Below are positions 32,552 through 45,423 of a stretch of 64,000 bases of DNA, one piece after another. The first letter of the stretch is position 1, and every line of letters starts with the position of its first letter. Made by a program: the position numbers and the translations under genes. The notes beneath the pieces are model-generated. The model worked only from the letters and a program-made list of their open reading frames with translations, did no database searches and was not told the origin of the DNA. This stretch comes from Linanthus parryae. Taxonomy: Eukaryota > Streptophyta > Magnoliopsida > Ericales > Polemoniaceae. Where the stretch lies: contig JALGPY010000001.1 in assembly GCA_023055425.1 (NCBI GenBank), forward strand, positions 31,733,001 through 31,797,000. The letters are read 5' to 3'.

Positions 32552-33683
32552 TCATTTTGGGCAATCGAGAGCCCTCTGCGGACCATCACATATGAAGCAA
32601 CCCGTCTTCTTGGACTTTGGATGTAGCCAAGAAGCAGAGTTGTTTCTTCTTTTCTTTCCCAGCGTCACCCGTCTTGTCCGACTCAAACTCTGCTCCATTC
32701 TTCCCCTTCCCCTTCTTAGCTTTAGACGAAGAAGAAAAGGTAGAATCTCCCTCCTTGTTGCGGTAATCAACCAAGGCATCAGCAACGACATACGCGGTGT
32801 GAAGATCTTCACATTCTGCCTTCTCAATTCTGCTTGTGCCCCTGTTGTAAACCCGCCATGAAAATGTACAATTGGTCCATCTCACTCATGTCCGATACAT
32901 CAAGCATTAGAGAACTGAAGTTCATCACATACTCCCTTACCGACATTGTTGTCGTGTGCTTGAGACGTTGCAGTTCCTCTCGAGCCAACCACGACACAGT
33001 ACTTGGCAAGAATTGCTCCTTCAACTCAGTTCTCAGCTTCTCCCACGTATCGATCTTGCACTGTCCAACAAGCATCTCATCCAAATGTATGAGTTCTCCA
33101 CCACAGCTTCGCATCCCAACGAGAAACATAGTCGTTAACATGACTTTTCCCTCGTCGTAAACACGGGCAGCAAAGAATTAATGCTCCATGTCGAACTCAA
33201 ACTTTTCCAACTCCTTGGAACTTCGTGTGCCGCTGAACGGTTGCAGTTCAGGCACTCTCATTTTCCGTCATCCCTCAACACTACCACCACCAGCCGGTCT
33301 CGTAGCCATGGTCATCCGAATGAACGTCAACTCTTTCTCAACCTTCTCACAGCGAGATAACGAAGCAGCAACTCTTTTTATACCGTTTCAAAGCGAGTAT
33401 GTGAAGCCGCCAAGTCCTTCTCCAAACTATCGCAAGGGTTTTGGGTTGCAGCAGACTCTCTTCGTACGTCTTGATGCCGAAACATCGCACCATCCGCCTC
33501 TATCTCGATAGAATTGGATTGGTTCTCAATATTACCTTCCGCAGCCACCATCCTCGGAGTCAAAGGAAAAGTGGGATCATCGTCATCAAGTACGCCAACG
33601 ATTTCCTCTAACTGCGACAACCGTTCCTGAAACTCTGCATTTCTAGCTGCCATTGCTGTGAGTAAATCACCCACCAAATTCAT
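32552..33683 (-). pseudogene. gag: Gypsy gag, degenerate
   Basis: Starting near the ATG at 33683 (MNLVGDLLTAMAARNAEFQE), the gag passes an acidic linker, then PELQPFSGTRSSKELEKFEF and a capsid block (about 32860-33140: WEKLRTELKEQFLP, LQRLKHTTTMSVREYV, YIFMAGLQ). A knuckle-like motif near 32590 reads CFICDGPQRALDC, where the zinc-binding histidine is glutamine, and is followed at once by a stop. Several frameshifts separate the blocks, for example near 33378 and 33180. Non-functional. Confidence 0.8.
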
Positions 33684-33864
33684 AAATGAAGATGAAGGAT
33701 AATGGAGCACTAAGCCACAGGAAATAACCTGACCGGGCAGCGAGAAACACACTGCACAACCACCAAAACTCACAACAACAAGGCACGTAACCAGGCAACC
33801 GTTCTCCACCAACGAAGGGACAAAAACGAAGCGACAATGCACCAAACCAGGCTCTAGTACCAGT

Positions 33865-33917
33865 TGTCTCATGGTCGGATTCTAATCTTAAAAATGAGCT
33901 TTGCGTAGAAACCAAAT
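33865..33917 (-). repeat. Truncated 5' LTR of the outermost Gypsy element
   Basis: Starts TGTCTCATGGTCGG and matches 31363 onward for 53 bp, then stops at the chromovirus LTR. The remainder (expected to resume at a sequence like tctcaacttggttctgcc) is not in the window. Confidence 0.8.
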
Positions 33918-36900
33918 TGTAACACCCATAGATTCCCAAGCTTTTCGTCCCAGACCTGAGAGACCTAGGAAGGTGCCACTTAGAATTAAGCGGCGGAAAT
34001 CAAGAACAACGCATCTCATACTTATATATTACAACTCTTAATTATCTCAACATAATATACTATTACACGAGATGAAGTGATACTAAGTGTTTGACTTATT
34101 CGAGTGCTAACAAATACTAGATGAATATCGAATCCCGCTACCCCATAATCCAGCTCTTAAGACCTGCGGGGGAAAGAAACAAAGACCACCGTTTTTCTGA
34201 ATTTAGTAATGAAATACTGAGTAAGTAAACACCCAACCTTGTAAACATATTATGAAGCATATCTTTCCAAAAGACAATCATAAAGGAGATTGAGCAATAA
34301 CTGAATAAATCCTTGACGAATAAAGTATGAATGCTGGAACACATATGAAATTCTATTTATTCTTGCCTTTCATCTCAATCCTTCTATTATATCTCAAACG
34401 GGGTATTATTGTTCTCAATCTACCTCTTATTTCCTTTCATAAAATCTCTTTGTAAAAGAAACTCATATTATTAACTTGTTGATGCGGAGAAGATCTATCC
34501 TTTCACTAGCTACCATGACCATAAGTGTCGGCACCCCCCTAAGACTTCTTGAGGCCAGAGAGGTAAGTACATGGATAAAACTGGCATGTCGCGATCGGTT
34601 AAAATAATACTTGGTCGAGTGACGAAGTCAACGCGACAATATATTAATAATATAACGGTCCCCGCACAACTCTTTCCACTTTGCATTATTTATGGATTAT
34701 TATTCTTGTGAGACATTCTCAAAACAACTATTTCAACATATAATCCAATTTCGAATAAAACAGTCATATCACAAACCACATTTTGAGACAAATAATAAAA
34801 TCGTGTTTGGACACGAAAGAAGCTAGACACGCTAGACTTGGCATGTCTACTCACCTCAAGAACACAACAAATAGCACGTAAGCTTTTACGAGTAGATGTA
34901 GCCATCGTCTACGAACTCGTCACCTACAAATTTATAATTTCTAATTTATCATAAGCTCGATGTGAGAGTCCAATTTAATTTAATACCAAGTCCGAATCTC
35001 TCTTTGTTGCTACTTTATAATAATTATATCCTTAAATTATAATTTTCTAATATTACCAATCAATTTCATAATTAAAACTCATTTACTTTAAATGGTGAAA
35101 AGTAAGTTTAATTTAAAACTTCTTAATTATAGACTCTTCCAATCGAAAACACTCACTTTGACTTCATTATAGAGAAACACATATTATTCTTAATATTCGA
35201 ACAATTATATTTAACTTTTTCTAAAGTAAACTCTCCATAGAAATAAATTTTGTAATTAATAAAATCAATTATTAGAGATATGTTTTTTAATAGTTTAACA
35301 AAATAACTAGATACTAAATTGTCTAGGCGATGACATCATAAAAACATCTACTATGAAAAGCAAGTGTTGTCTAACATATATTAATTAATATAAACAAATA
35401 ACCATTGTAATCGGAGTTGAGGTAAACACTCATTAAAGAAACTATTCCTAAGTATTTCTCAAAGTACTTCTGACTTAGTTTGTTAGAAAACAATATTTAG
35501 ATAACTAATTTATGAAAAATATCACCTTACTATCCTTTGAGATTAACTAATTTAACAAAACCGATATGTATTAATGAACATATTAGATTTCTAATAAAAC
35601 AACTTTTAAATACTCAACACGATGTAACGATGTTTATAATTTACCAAATATCACTTTTACAAGTATTTTAACAAACTGAATTGAGGGTTAAGTGATAAAA
35701 CAAAAGATTCGTTTAGTTTTAAGAAAATATGTATAGTTTAATTTTTATGTAGACATTCGGTACACTATTTCAATACCCGAATTACATTTCTAGAACAAGG
35801 ACTAAAATTAGTATTTTTAGAAAATATTTTGAATCCAACATCTTCATTTTATTTTTACGTGAAAATTATCATTTATGTAAATAACAAACAGCTCCCTCTA
35901 AGTTATATTAAAAGACAGTCAGTACCCCCTCCTACTCATAATATAGGTTTATTAAATGACACATTAACCCCCTAAAGTTTCTGAAACGCACTTTTACCCT
36001 TACACCTAGTTTATGGAAAAGACACTTTCACCCCCCCCCCCTTACCTGAACTTCGAAGTTGTTCAATCTAAACGTGGATTCAAGCCTCAAGTTATGATTT
36101 TGATTATCTAAAACATAAAATTAGGTCATTTAGAGCATGCCCGCGCCGAATTTCATGAGAAATGGTCAAGAATTGAGGCAGGTGGAGTTCGTCGTGGGTA
36201 AGCTCGACGGTGATGGTCGACGGGGAATATCAGGTCACTTCTGGTGGCGATCGACAGTCTCTTTGTGATCCTTGGAGGCTTGGGAATGCAGAGGGGCCAT
36301 TTCTTGGGGATGGGTATCACCGGATTGCTCGGCCCGAAGCTTTCGCCGGAAAAATTGGTGGTTCGCCGCCGACGATGGCTTGTTCTGCCGCTGCGCTGCT
36401 ATTCTCCTGTGTTCCTCTCTCGGTCGCAAGGAATAGAGGATGGGAGGGAGATTGAGGGGAGAGAATAAGGGCAAGGAGATGGAGCAGAGGTAATAGCATT
36501 CTTGGTGGTTTTCGACGGGTTGTGGTGGCGATGGCTGGGTTGCCAACTGCCGCTGCTACTTGCTTCTTCTCTTCGAGTGACAGAGATGCGACAGAGAGAT
36601 AAAGGGGAAGAGGGAGATGGGGGTGGTGGCTGTGGTGTTAGTGGTATCGGGTTGTGGTGAAAGAAGAAGAAGGAGATGTATAAGAAGAAGAGAAGGGTGA
36701 AGAACTGGGGAAACTCACCCCCTGTAGCGTGAGTATGGGAACTGAACCTTTTTTTGTTAAACTATTTTATTAAATTACTCATTAGGATATATTGTTTCTA
36801 AAAACTAACATTTCTACCCCTTCCCTAACTAGAATATACTTTTTGAAACTACGACTACCTCCCCTCTCGTCAAATAATTAACATCTAGCTATATAAAAAG

Positions 36901-36937
36901 TCAACAATTACCCCTATAATGATAACGGTGTATTACA
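33918..36937 (-). repeat. 3' LTR of the chromovirus derivative
   Basis: About 3.0 kb, from TGTAACACCC to GTATTACA on the plus strand. The first 1.9 kb matches 40771-45420 apart from the two insertions there. A GC-richer stretch at about 36130-36720 differs from the AT-rich rest; it encodes no recognisable protein. The inner end is taken at the polypurine tract TTTAAGGGGGGAAGGA (minus strand, about 36938-36953); an alternative inner end at 37125 is possible. Confidence 0.65.
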
Positions 36938-37159
36938 TCCTTCCCCCCTTAAACAGAGCTTCGTCCTCGAAGCTTAAACCACTAATCAACGAAATGCTAC
37001 TATAATATTTTCTATTTATAGGAACAGCCAACATGTATGAAATGATAACTTTATTATTTTCTAGTGTGACACGTGTGTCGCAGGAGCGGTACAAGGATTA
37101 AGGTCATGAAAATTAAACGGTTACATTCCTCTCCCCTTTGAGGAGTGACGTTCCCCGAA

Positions 37160-37513
37160 CTTAATTTACTTCTATAAATAGGTGCGGATACATTTCTCTC
37201 ATATCATCCTCTGCTTCCCAAGTAGCCTCTTCCATTTGATAGTTCGTCCATAAAAAATTGACCAGCTTAACGCTCTTGGTAAGCGTATCTCTTGTCTTAG
37301 TATCTAGGATCTTCACAGGATTCTCTTCGTATGTCAGAGACGGGTCTAACTCAACTGTTCCGGGATCCAACACGTGGGATGGGTCAGGTAACTTATTTAG
37401 TTGCGACTCGTGAAAGATATTGTGTACCTGTCCCAAATTAGAAGGTAGGTCTAGTCGGTACGTAACTTCTCCAATTCTCTCCAGAATGTCATATGGCCCG
37501 ATGAACCATTAGT
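37160..37513 (-). pseudogene. pol: Integrase C-terminus plus chromodomain remnant
   Basis: The minus strand reads GPYDILERIGEVTYRLDLP, then IFHESQLNKL, the conserved end of a chromovirus integrase. A chromodomain follows (TYEENPVKILD, then LWTNYQMEEATWE, EDDMREMYPHLF), ending at 37161. Chromodomains guide integration to marked heterochromatin. The fragment begins abruptly near 37510; everything upstream in pol is absent. About 115 codons remain, open after the first few. Confidence 0.9.
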
Positions 37514-40500
37514 ATATTAGCAGACACAAGGCACTTAAATTATCACAACAGAAGGTTTATGAGATAGCGATTAAGACTTCATAATAACACGGTTCTTCTT
37601 AGGACTAAGATTTAGACAACCCTTGTGAACCATGACTTAAAATTCGAACGAAAATCTCAAAATCATGATTTAATAACAAGTCTTCAAATAAGGAATTTAT
37701 GAAGAGTATATATACCATAACCAAGGAAACATAAGCTACCCAAGCATAACATCGAGTTACATAACTCCAAAAAACTCGTAAAAGCTTACCAGTCCACACA
37801 TTACTGAGAATCCTAGATCATACCAATATCTAAAATTTTGCAGGTTGATCATGTGCCATTTGGTCTAACTTTCAACATCTCTTAAAATTCTCTTCACAAT
37901 TCTTCGTTAGAAGGTCCTCTCATCCTGAAATGTGTTTGCCTGCTATTTGGATCGATCTTGCCTAGGTTAGCGGGTATTAAACTATCTTGATCGCTTACTT
38001 TATGTTCCTTCGTTTGTGGTATCACACGAGTCTGTTTGTCGCGTCGATGTTGTCAGAGAGATCATTTTCTTTAGATCGTAATTCTAGTCCCCCCTACAAT
38101 TTACCTTGTGATAAGTTGTGTCTGATTTGGGTTATCTTCTTATCTCATCAGTATTACTAGAAACTTTGAATAACTTTATGATTTTTAACATTGATAAGGA
38201 TATCTGATTCATAACTCTTTATGGTGTTGTAAATGTGCGATCTATCAGTCTTGCTTTCTACACCATAATCTATTTTATCCCCTAATATATCATACAATAG
38301 AAAACATAACATATCACGTGCAAATAAGCATGTAATGTGGCATGTTAAACATAGTCATTTCTATGCTATCATAGAATCAAAATTTTCACGTAAGCTCTTT
38401 ACTATACATCTTTCCTCTTCCTTGAAAAATAACTTTGGCCCATATCGGACAACCAGATCTGTGATTCTACTATGTTTTCAATTTCTTCGAGCAAGTCTGT
38501 CTGACTATCACAATATCATGATCTCAATAACACGTCATTATTCTTATAATATTTTTGCCTCTCGTCAAATGTTCATACTAGCATATAATCGTGCACGATT
38601 GATACATCTCATATCACAAAAATTGCCAACTCATATGTAAACATCTTATGGAAAGTCAAATATTCAAGCTAATAGAGATATTTAATTTTATGCCCGGTCA
38701 TTTGTTGAAGTTTATAACTATGTCTTAAGACCATATTGTGGGCATAATTTCTCAGGTTAGGTTCTTCTATAAGTCTAGTACTTGGGAATACCCATGATAA
38801 TATTTGAATGACCAATTATCGCTCATAGCGGAAATTAAAGACTTTATATTTCATCCACGTGATTATAACCCATACGCTTCCACCTAGTGCTTTAGTCAAA
38901 CCCCAAATGATTATTTTAATATATGGCTCTTCATAGTTCAAATTTATCATTTGATTTGTAATCGTGGATTTACAAGAATTTAATTAACTAACTTGAAACA
39001 CTGACCGACATCATGCCTATATCCAAACAAATCTTTCAAATGTTAAGCTATAATATGCCTCCAATTATTACACGAAATTCAAACTTTTATAATCATTATC
39101 TTTCTTAGTAACTGATACTATCATCTCTAAAAATGCATGTCATACCTCATAAGCTAAACAACGGGAGATTGAAGAACGTACAATATTTCCCCCTAGCTTA
39201 ACAAACTTTAGAACCTCAAAGTGGCATACATGTAGCATATAATTTTTTAAAAATAATCCACACGTCCTAATTGTAAGCAAAACATCGTAACAATACTCCA
39301 AGTATTTCTGAGATAATTATGCAATATACAAATCTTCTAAAATTTACCTTAGTAGAAAAATAACTCCCGAGTCATCACTATGAAATAATATATTCCAAAT
39401 GTGGACTTCTAAAATATGAGTTAAAACCTTGAAAAAAATCTTTAGACCGAAACTCTAACATTAAGATAACACCAAATGTGAAACTTTAGAATAAATCTAT
39501 CTAGATCTGTCATAGGGAACATCCAAGTCTTGTAGACGACCATCATTGAGCCAACAATGTTTACTTCACATTTTAAATATTATTCTTCCCGAGTGAGTCC
39601 TATAACTCCAAAAGCAAGACATAACCGAATAGACATCCTGATCCTCAAGCAGTATTAAGGTAACCAGACTCCAAGTAATGCCTAACATAATAGATAGATA
39701 TCTCCAGATCCCCCAAATCATTTATGACGAATTAGTCAGATTTGTCTCCCGAGTACAACTCCAAGACAAGTGCAATCGAATCAACCTTCAAAACCATTCA
39801 ATAACTAAGACTTTCAGATTTGTGACGAAAGCTCGACAAGTTGAGTTCATAGTTACTTGTCTTAGGTGAGGGTGGGTGGGAACTTCCTCAGCCGTTTCTA
39901 AGATAACTCACTTTGATCATCAGAAGTACCTCATTCTTGGCCCTAATTCCAAACTACCATCCCAACCATTACCTCGAATATGTCATCGAATTCTTCACAA
40001 ATCTATTTAATGAAACTAGGATTCACAAGTCAAATATCATAGCATTCCCGCTACATCTTTTAATCCTAGAGTCCTATGTGGTCGAAATTTTATACTTTCC
40101 TTAGAATTCTAATAAGAGTCACATAGCCTAACATTATTACTATCGAACTAAGATTTCCCCCATGGGGTTTTTGTTCTGAGCCGTCTGTTCATGTCAAATC
40201 TTCCTAGTGTAATACTTTAATGGTCCATAAATCACATTTATAGGCCATTACGTATGCTCTCATGCACATATTAGTTTAAGCATCACATATATGGTATCAT
40301 CCATCGCACAGTCATGAAAAAATGAAGCATATAAAAGTTTTCATCGATAAGCATGAAACTCATCTTCTCAAATTAATCAGTATATATCTGCAATCCATAA
40401 TCTAGTTCACATATTTCATAATATTTATTCTCCATCATAGGGGTAACACTTGTTGTGGATACTCATATAACTCGTATCCTCAGATAACACAACGCATAAT

Positions 40501-40752
40501 TCATAATGCAGAATCTAATTACTTTAATCCATACTTCTCATTTTCTATCACATGAATAACATTTGTAAATCAATCTGTCTCGTATGAATTTCTCAAATCA
40601 AACCAAATAATAGTATCAAAGGATGAGGGTGGGTGGGACCAGTATACTAACACTTAATCTACCCATAACCTAAATAGGCTTTTCCAAATTTAATTATCTT
40701 GTCCTATGTCCATCTTAAGTTACCCTACATGTTTAATTCCCTTTAATGGATT
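37514..40752. other. Non-coding interior of the chromovirus derivative
   Basis: About 3.2 kb of AT-rich sequence with no gag or pol similarity that I can see. Two copies of gagggtgggtggga occur (about 39868 and 40626). It may be filler captured after loss of the coding region. Confidence 0.5.
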
Positions 40753-40770
40753 GCCTTCTCTAATACCACT
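40753..40770 (-). other. Chromovirus primer-binding site
   Basis: Beside the LTR the minus strand reads AGTGGTATTAGAGAAGG, one base away from the TGGTATCAGAG initiator-Met class over its core. Confidence 0.7.
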
Positions 40771-41411
40771 TGTAACACTCTTAGATTCCCAAGCTTTTCG
40801 TCCCGGACCGGAGAGCCTAGGAAGGTGGTACTTAGAATGAAGCGGCGAAAATCAAGAACAACGCATCTCATAATTATATATTACAACTCTTAATTGTCTC
40901 AACATAATATACTTTTACACGAGCTGAAGTGATACTAAGCGTTTGGCTTATTCGAGTGCTAACAACTACCAGGTGAGTGTCGAATCCCACTACCCCATAA
41001 TCCAGCTCTTAAGACCTGCGGGGGAAAGAAACAAAGACCGCAGTTTTTCTAAAGTCAGCAATGAAATACGGAGTAAGTAAACACCCAAAATTGTAAACAG
41101 ATTATGAAGGAGAATGGACAATAACTGAATAAATTCCTGAAGAATAAAGTATGAATGCTGGAACACATATGAAGTTCTATTTATTTTTTCCTTTCATCTC
41201 AATCCTTCTCTTATATCTCAGACGGGGAATTATTATTCTCAATCTACTCTTCTTTCCTTTCATAAAATCTCTTTCTCAAAGAAACTCATATTATTAACTT
41301 GTTGATGCGGAGAAGATCTACCCTTTCACTAACTAACATGAACATAATTGTCGTCACCCCCCTAAGAATTCTTGCGGCCAGAGAGGTAAGTACATGGAAA
41401 GACCCGGCAGG

Positions 41412-43055
41412 TGACGCGATTTCTTAACGCGTATGCGCAAGTGCACGGTCAAGTAACATAGGGGTGGTATTTCAACCCCGAGTTATCGATCCCACAAGGA
41501 CAGACTATAGACTATTTAGTTAGTTAATTAATTTAGAATGCGGTACATGAGGAAGAATTGTGATAAAAGCGGTTGTCGCCCCCAAATAAGCGACTGAATT
41601 CAGATAACGACTAACTAATACTTTTGTATTTTTTTTATATTTAATGAACAAGTATGGAGAAACTAGGCAATATCTCGATCACCTAGGGCTGTAGACGATT
41701 TCCGGATTATCTAAGTAACACGTTAATTATATCCTAATCAAGCCGGGTAATAGGCTATGACAATCTCCTGTCAGTCTCATGACATTTTACGTCTCAGTTG
41801 ACTCCGATCTCCTCTCGGTCTCATGTTGTCTACCGGTCTGTTCTAGCAGGTCATCTACTGGTACAATAACTGGTCCTGTCGGTCCACCGTTTCACGGAAC
41901 ATCGGAATAATCCTACCGAATCTACCCACACTAGGCCAATCCTAACACTTTTCCTTTTCGGTCTCGGTGATTCGGGGTTGTTGTTCACATCTCATCAATG
42001 CTAGTTAAAGTCGCTGTCGTGCACATGCTAACTACGTAGTATTTCCGGGTCATGACTCCTTCAACACTAAGAATTAAGAACAGCATGTGAACAATTGAAC
42101 TAGAACAAGATTAAGCATTAAGCAAGATTCAATTCAAGAATAAACCCTAGTATTATTGCATATCGAATCATAATCACGTCGTGTCAATACACGAGATTCA
42201 ACAACAAGTTCAAGAAACTAAGTATTCGTTCAATAAATCGAAACATAAAGCATGAAACAAATATTCAAATCCGGTGAAATTAACCGTTTACATGACCCTA
42301 GGCTCTCGTAGAGACGCCTAGAAAAATGTTTAGCTAACCGTAATACAAATAGCAAAACACGATAGTTTCTCCATAAAAATATTGAGGGAGGAAGAAGAAG
42401 AAAAAAAAAAAAACTCAAACCCTAGATCATCAATGGAGATTTTGGCCTTCGTCTTTGTCTCTACTCCTTCCTCCTCTTTCTCCTTCTGTGAATCCTCTCC
42501 AAGAAACGTGAATGAAACTTTTTCCCAGCTCCTAGGTCACTTAATACAATATTCTCCTCACTTCTTGCCCAAAAGTTCTTAAAAATTGCATTGAACCCCC
42601 ATATTATCTTGTATTGGGCATCAGACTGGTCTTAAGACCAGCAGCAGGCGATTTTAAGTGGATTTTGCCCAGAATTTTAAGTATAGACTGGTCTTAAGAC
42701 CAGTCCGACTGGTCTTAAGAATCCTCTTTTTCTTTGATTCTTTAGTATTTTCTTCACCCGTGTTCAAATCCATCATGCTCTTGAGCCTTCTCGTCCTTCC
42801 GAAGTTCATTCCACCTCCCATTCACATTCCCGAGCCTCCGGTTTCTGAAATGCACAATACAAAACAAATACCGAAAGATCAAATGTATAAAAGCTTGAGT
42901 TTACACAAAAAATGCCCGGTTTGCACATTTATGCTCAAACGCTCAAGTATGCTATATTTATCCCAATTCATAGCATGAAACTAAGATTATCAACTCCAAA
43001 AGCACACAAAATTATGTAAAACGTGCAAGAAATATACTCTAATAGAGAGTTATCA
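41412..43055 (-). repeat. Solo LTR, Athila-like
   Basis: A 1,644-bp TG...CA unit (TGACGCG to GTTATCA) with a perfect 5-bp duplication gcagg (41407-41411 and 43056-43060); the other chromovirus LTR shows the unoccupied site. On the minus strand its end (CCTTGTGGGATCGATAAC, then GTTACTTGACCGTGCACTTG) resembles the 3' region of Athila-type LTRs such as the one at 52807. No internal sequence remains, so it arose by LTR recombination. Confidence 0.75.
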
Positions 43056-43204
43056 GCAGGTCGCGACCAGGTTAAAATAATACTTGGTCGAGTGACTGAA
43101 GTCAACATGACAATCTATCAATAATATAACGATCCCCGCACAACTCTTTCCACTTTGCATTATTTATGGATTATTATTCTTGTGAGACATTCTCAAAACA
43201 TCTA

Positions 43205-44401
43205 GGGTCAATTACTTATTACCCACCTCCAGTATAGCATAATAATCCATGTGTCACCTCCAGTTTCAAAACCCCCTTATTACCACCCTCAGTTTATGAT
43301 TGTTAACAATTAACAACTGGGGTAATTTTCATCCCAAATTTTCTGTTACTTAACATATTTTAGAGGGTAAGATGGTCCAATAAAAAGAAAAGAACATGAT
43401 GAAGAATACCGATCAACATCGCCACCTCATAAACTCAGAATCCGGCAAAAATAAATGCAACAATCACATAATTACAGCCTCCAACTCGTCTTTATCTAAT
43501 CCTTCAAAAGCCACCATTGTTTCTAGCTCCATCTAGATCTGTGAAACCATGTGGAGTCATCACTAAAAACACATACCCATTCATGAGAGAGAGACAGATA
43601 ACTAACAAATGCATTCAACAGCAAGAAATCACCAATTAGGGCGGGAGAGATTCAATTATTGGTGAAACAATCAGCAGAAACTCATTCTCATTTTGTTAAA
43701 GAAGAAATAAAAACCGAGCAGTTATTTCGTTTCCATCGGATCAAGACGAGTTCATCAATTTGCAGAAACTGAACAATCGATGAGACCCACCAAAAATCCC
43801 AATCACGAATCGAGCAGCCCCATCAGAAGCTCCTCCAAATCCAATCGGAAAAACGGATCTGTAAATATGGAAACGAGGGAAAGGAAGAACAAGAAAAGAA
43901 AAAGAAGGAAGAAGAGTAAGAATCGGACATCGTTGTTCTCATTCTCTGGCGTCATTGGCGTTGTTCTCTCATCTATCTCACTCACGTTCTCTCGTCTCTC
44001 CCACTCTCATTCTTTCTTTCTCTCCCTCTGACTGAACCCAAATCTAGGTTGTGATGAGCAGGCGGCGACGGTGATGGACAGTGGTTTATTCTCCTTTTTA
44101 TCCCTCTTCTTCTCCTTCTTCTTCTGCTTCTTTTCTCCGGTGTTTTTTTTTCGAAATGCTGCTGCGATGTTCTTTTGTTTCCTGTTTTCTTTCCTTTCTT
44201 ATTTTTTTCATTTTTCTAATATAAAACTTTCTTGCAAAGACAATCATACCCTGACGGAGTTAACTTTTTTAAACGGAAAGTAACCCCATTTGTTAAATGC
44301 AAACAAAATTAAACATTAAGGGTTAATTAGTTAGTTTTGAAAATGGAGGTGGCACATGTATCATTATGCCATACTGGAGGTGGGTAATAAGTAATTGACC
44401 C
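43205..44401. mobile_element. Non-autonomous MULE
   Basis: A 1,197-bp element with inverted repeats of about 70 bp starting GGGTCAATTACTTATTACCC at both ends. It is flanked by a near-perfect 9-bp duplication (aaacatcta at 43196-43204, aaacatcaa at 44402-44410). The other chromovirus LTR lacks it. No transposase. The interior holds short open frames with no recognised domain. Confidence 0.85.
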
Positions 44402-45423
44402 AAACATCAATTTCAACATATAATCCAATCTCGAATAAAACAGGCATATCATAAAACACATTTTGAGACACTTAATAACATAATGTTTGGACACGAAAGA
44501 AGCTAGGCATGCTAGACTTGGCATGTTTACTCACCTCAAGAACACATCAAATAGCACATTAGCTTTTACAGGTAGACGTAGCCCTCATCTACGAACTCGT
44601 CACTTACAAATTTATAATTTCTAATTAATCATAAGCTTGATGTGAGAGTCAAATTTAATTTAGTACCAAGTCCGAATCTCTCTTTGTTGCTACTTTAAAA
44701 TAATTATATCCTTAAATTATAATTTTCTCATATTACCACTCAATTTCATAATTAATACTCATTTACTTTAAATGGTGAAAACTACGTTTGATTTAAAACT
44801 TCTTAAATATAGACTCTTACAATCGAAAACACTAGCTTTGACTTCATTATAGAGAAACACATATTATTCTTAATATTCGAACAATTATATTTAATTTTTT
44901 CTGAAGTAAACACTCCATAAATAAATTTTATAATTAATAAAATAAATTATTGGAGATATATTTTTTAGTAGTTTAAAAAAAGAACTAGATTCATAAAAAC
45001 ATCTATTATGAAAAACAAGTGTTGTCTAACATATGTTCATAAATGTAAAAAAATAACCATTGTAATCGGAGTTGAGAGCACTCATAAAAGAAGCTATCCG
45101 TTCGAAAAACAATATTTAGATAACTAATTTATGTAAAATATCAACTTACTATCCTTTGAGATTAACTAATTTAACAAAATTGATAAGTATTAATGAACAT
45201 ATTATATTTCTAAGAAAACTACTTTTAAATACTCAACATTATGTACCGATGTTTATAATTTATCAAATATCATTTTTATAAGTATTTAAACAAACTGAAT
45301 TGAGGTTTATGTGATTAAACACAAGATTCGTTTAGTTTTAAGAACCTATTTCTAGTTTAATTTTTAAAAAGACATTCCGTACACTATTTCAACACCCGAG
45401 TTACATTTCTAGAACGAGGACGA

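Larger units (their letters stand above)
31363..33917 (-). mobile_element. Ty3/gypsy element with gag remnant (outermost layer)
   Basis: Minus strand. 3' LTR at about 31363-32216, a short pol-less interior with a gag remnant, a primer site TGGTACTAGAGCC just left of 33865, and the first 53 bp of the 5' LTR (33865-33917). Those 53 bp match the start of the 3' LTR (ggtcggattctaatc versus ggtcggattttaatc; accaaat in both). The 5' LTR is cut at 33917 by the chromovirus derivative. Most of pol is deleted. Confidence 0.75.
33918..45423 (-). mobile_element. Chromovirus derivative with long LTRs
   Basis: Minus strand. 3' LTR about 33918-36937, interior 36938-40770, 5' LTR from 40771 onward, interrupted by a solo LTR (41412-43055) and a MULE (43205-44401) and cut at 45424 by G2. 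The LTR outer ends read TGTAACAC on the plus strand in both copies (33918 and 40771). The interior keeps a chromodomain fragment, primer site and polypurine tract but no gag, RT or most of the integrase, so it moved, if at all, with proteins from another element. The expected left target duplication is caaat (33913-33917). Confidence 0.8.
40771..45423 (-). repeat. 5' LTR of the chromovirus derivative, twice interrupted
   Basis: Matches 33918 to about 35812 once the insertions at 41412-43060 and 43205-44410 are removed. It stops at G2; in the uninterrupted copy the same place reads ctagaacaaggactaaaatt, which serves as the empty site. The remaining LTR part should continue beyond G2. Confidence 0.85.

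Noticed and set aside
36130..36720. GC-richer stretch with open frames, considered as a host gene fragment
   Set aside because: It lies within a chromovirus LTR and shows no domain or splice structure; such LTRs can hold GC-rich leaders. A captured fragment is possible but unsupported.
38335..38640. 101-codon plus-strand ORF in the chromovirus interior
   Set aside because: AT-rich chance frame without recognisable motifs.
43780..44283. Short basic and phenylalanine-rich ORFs inside the MULE
   Set aside because: Low-complexity composition; could mark a captured fragment, but nothing is recognisable.
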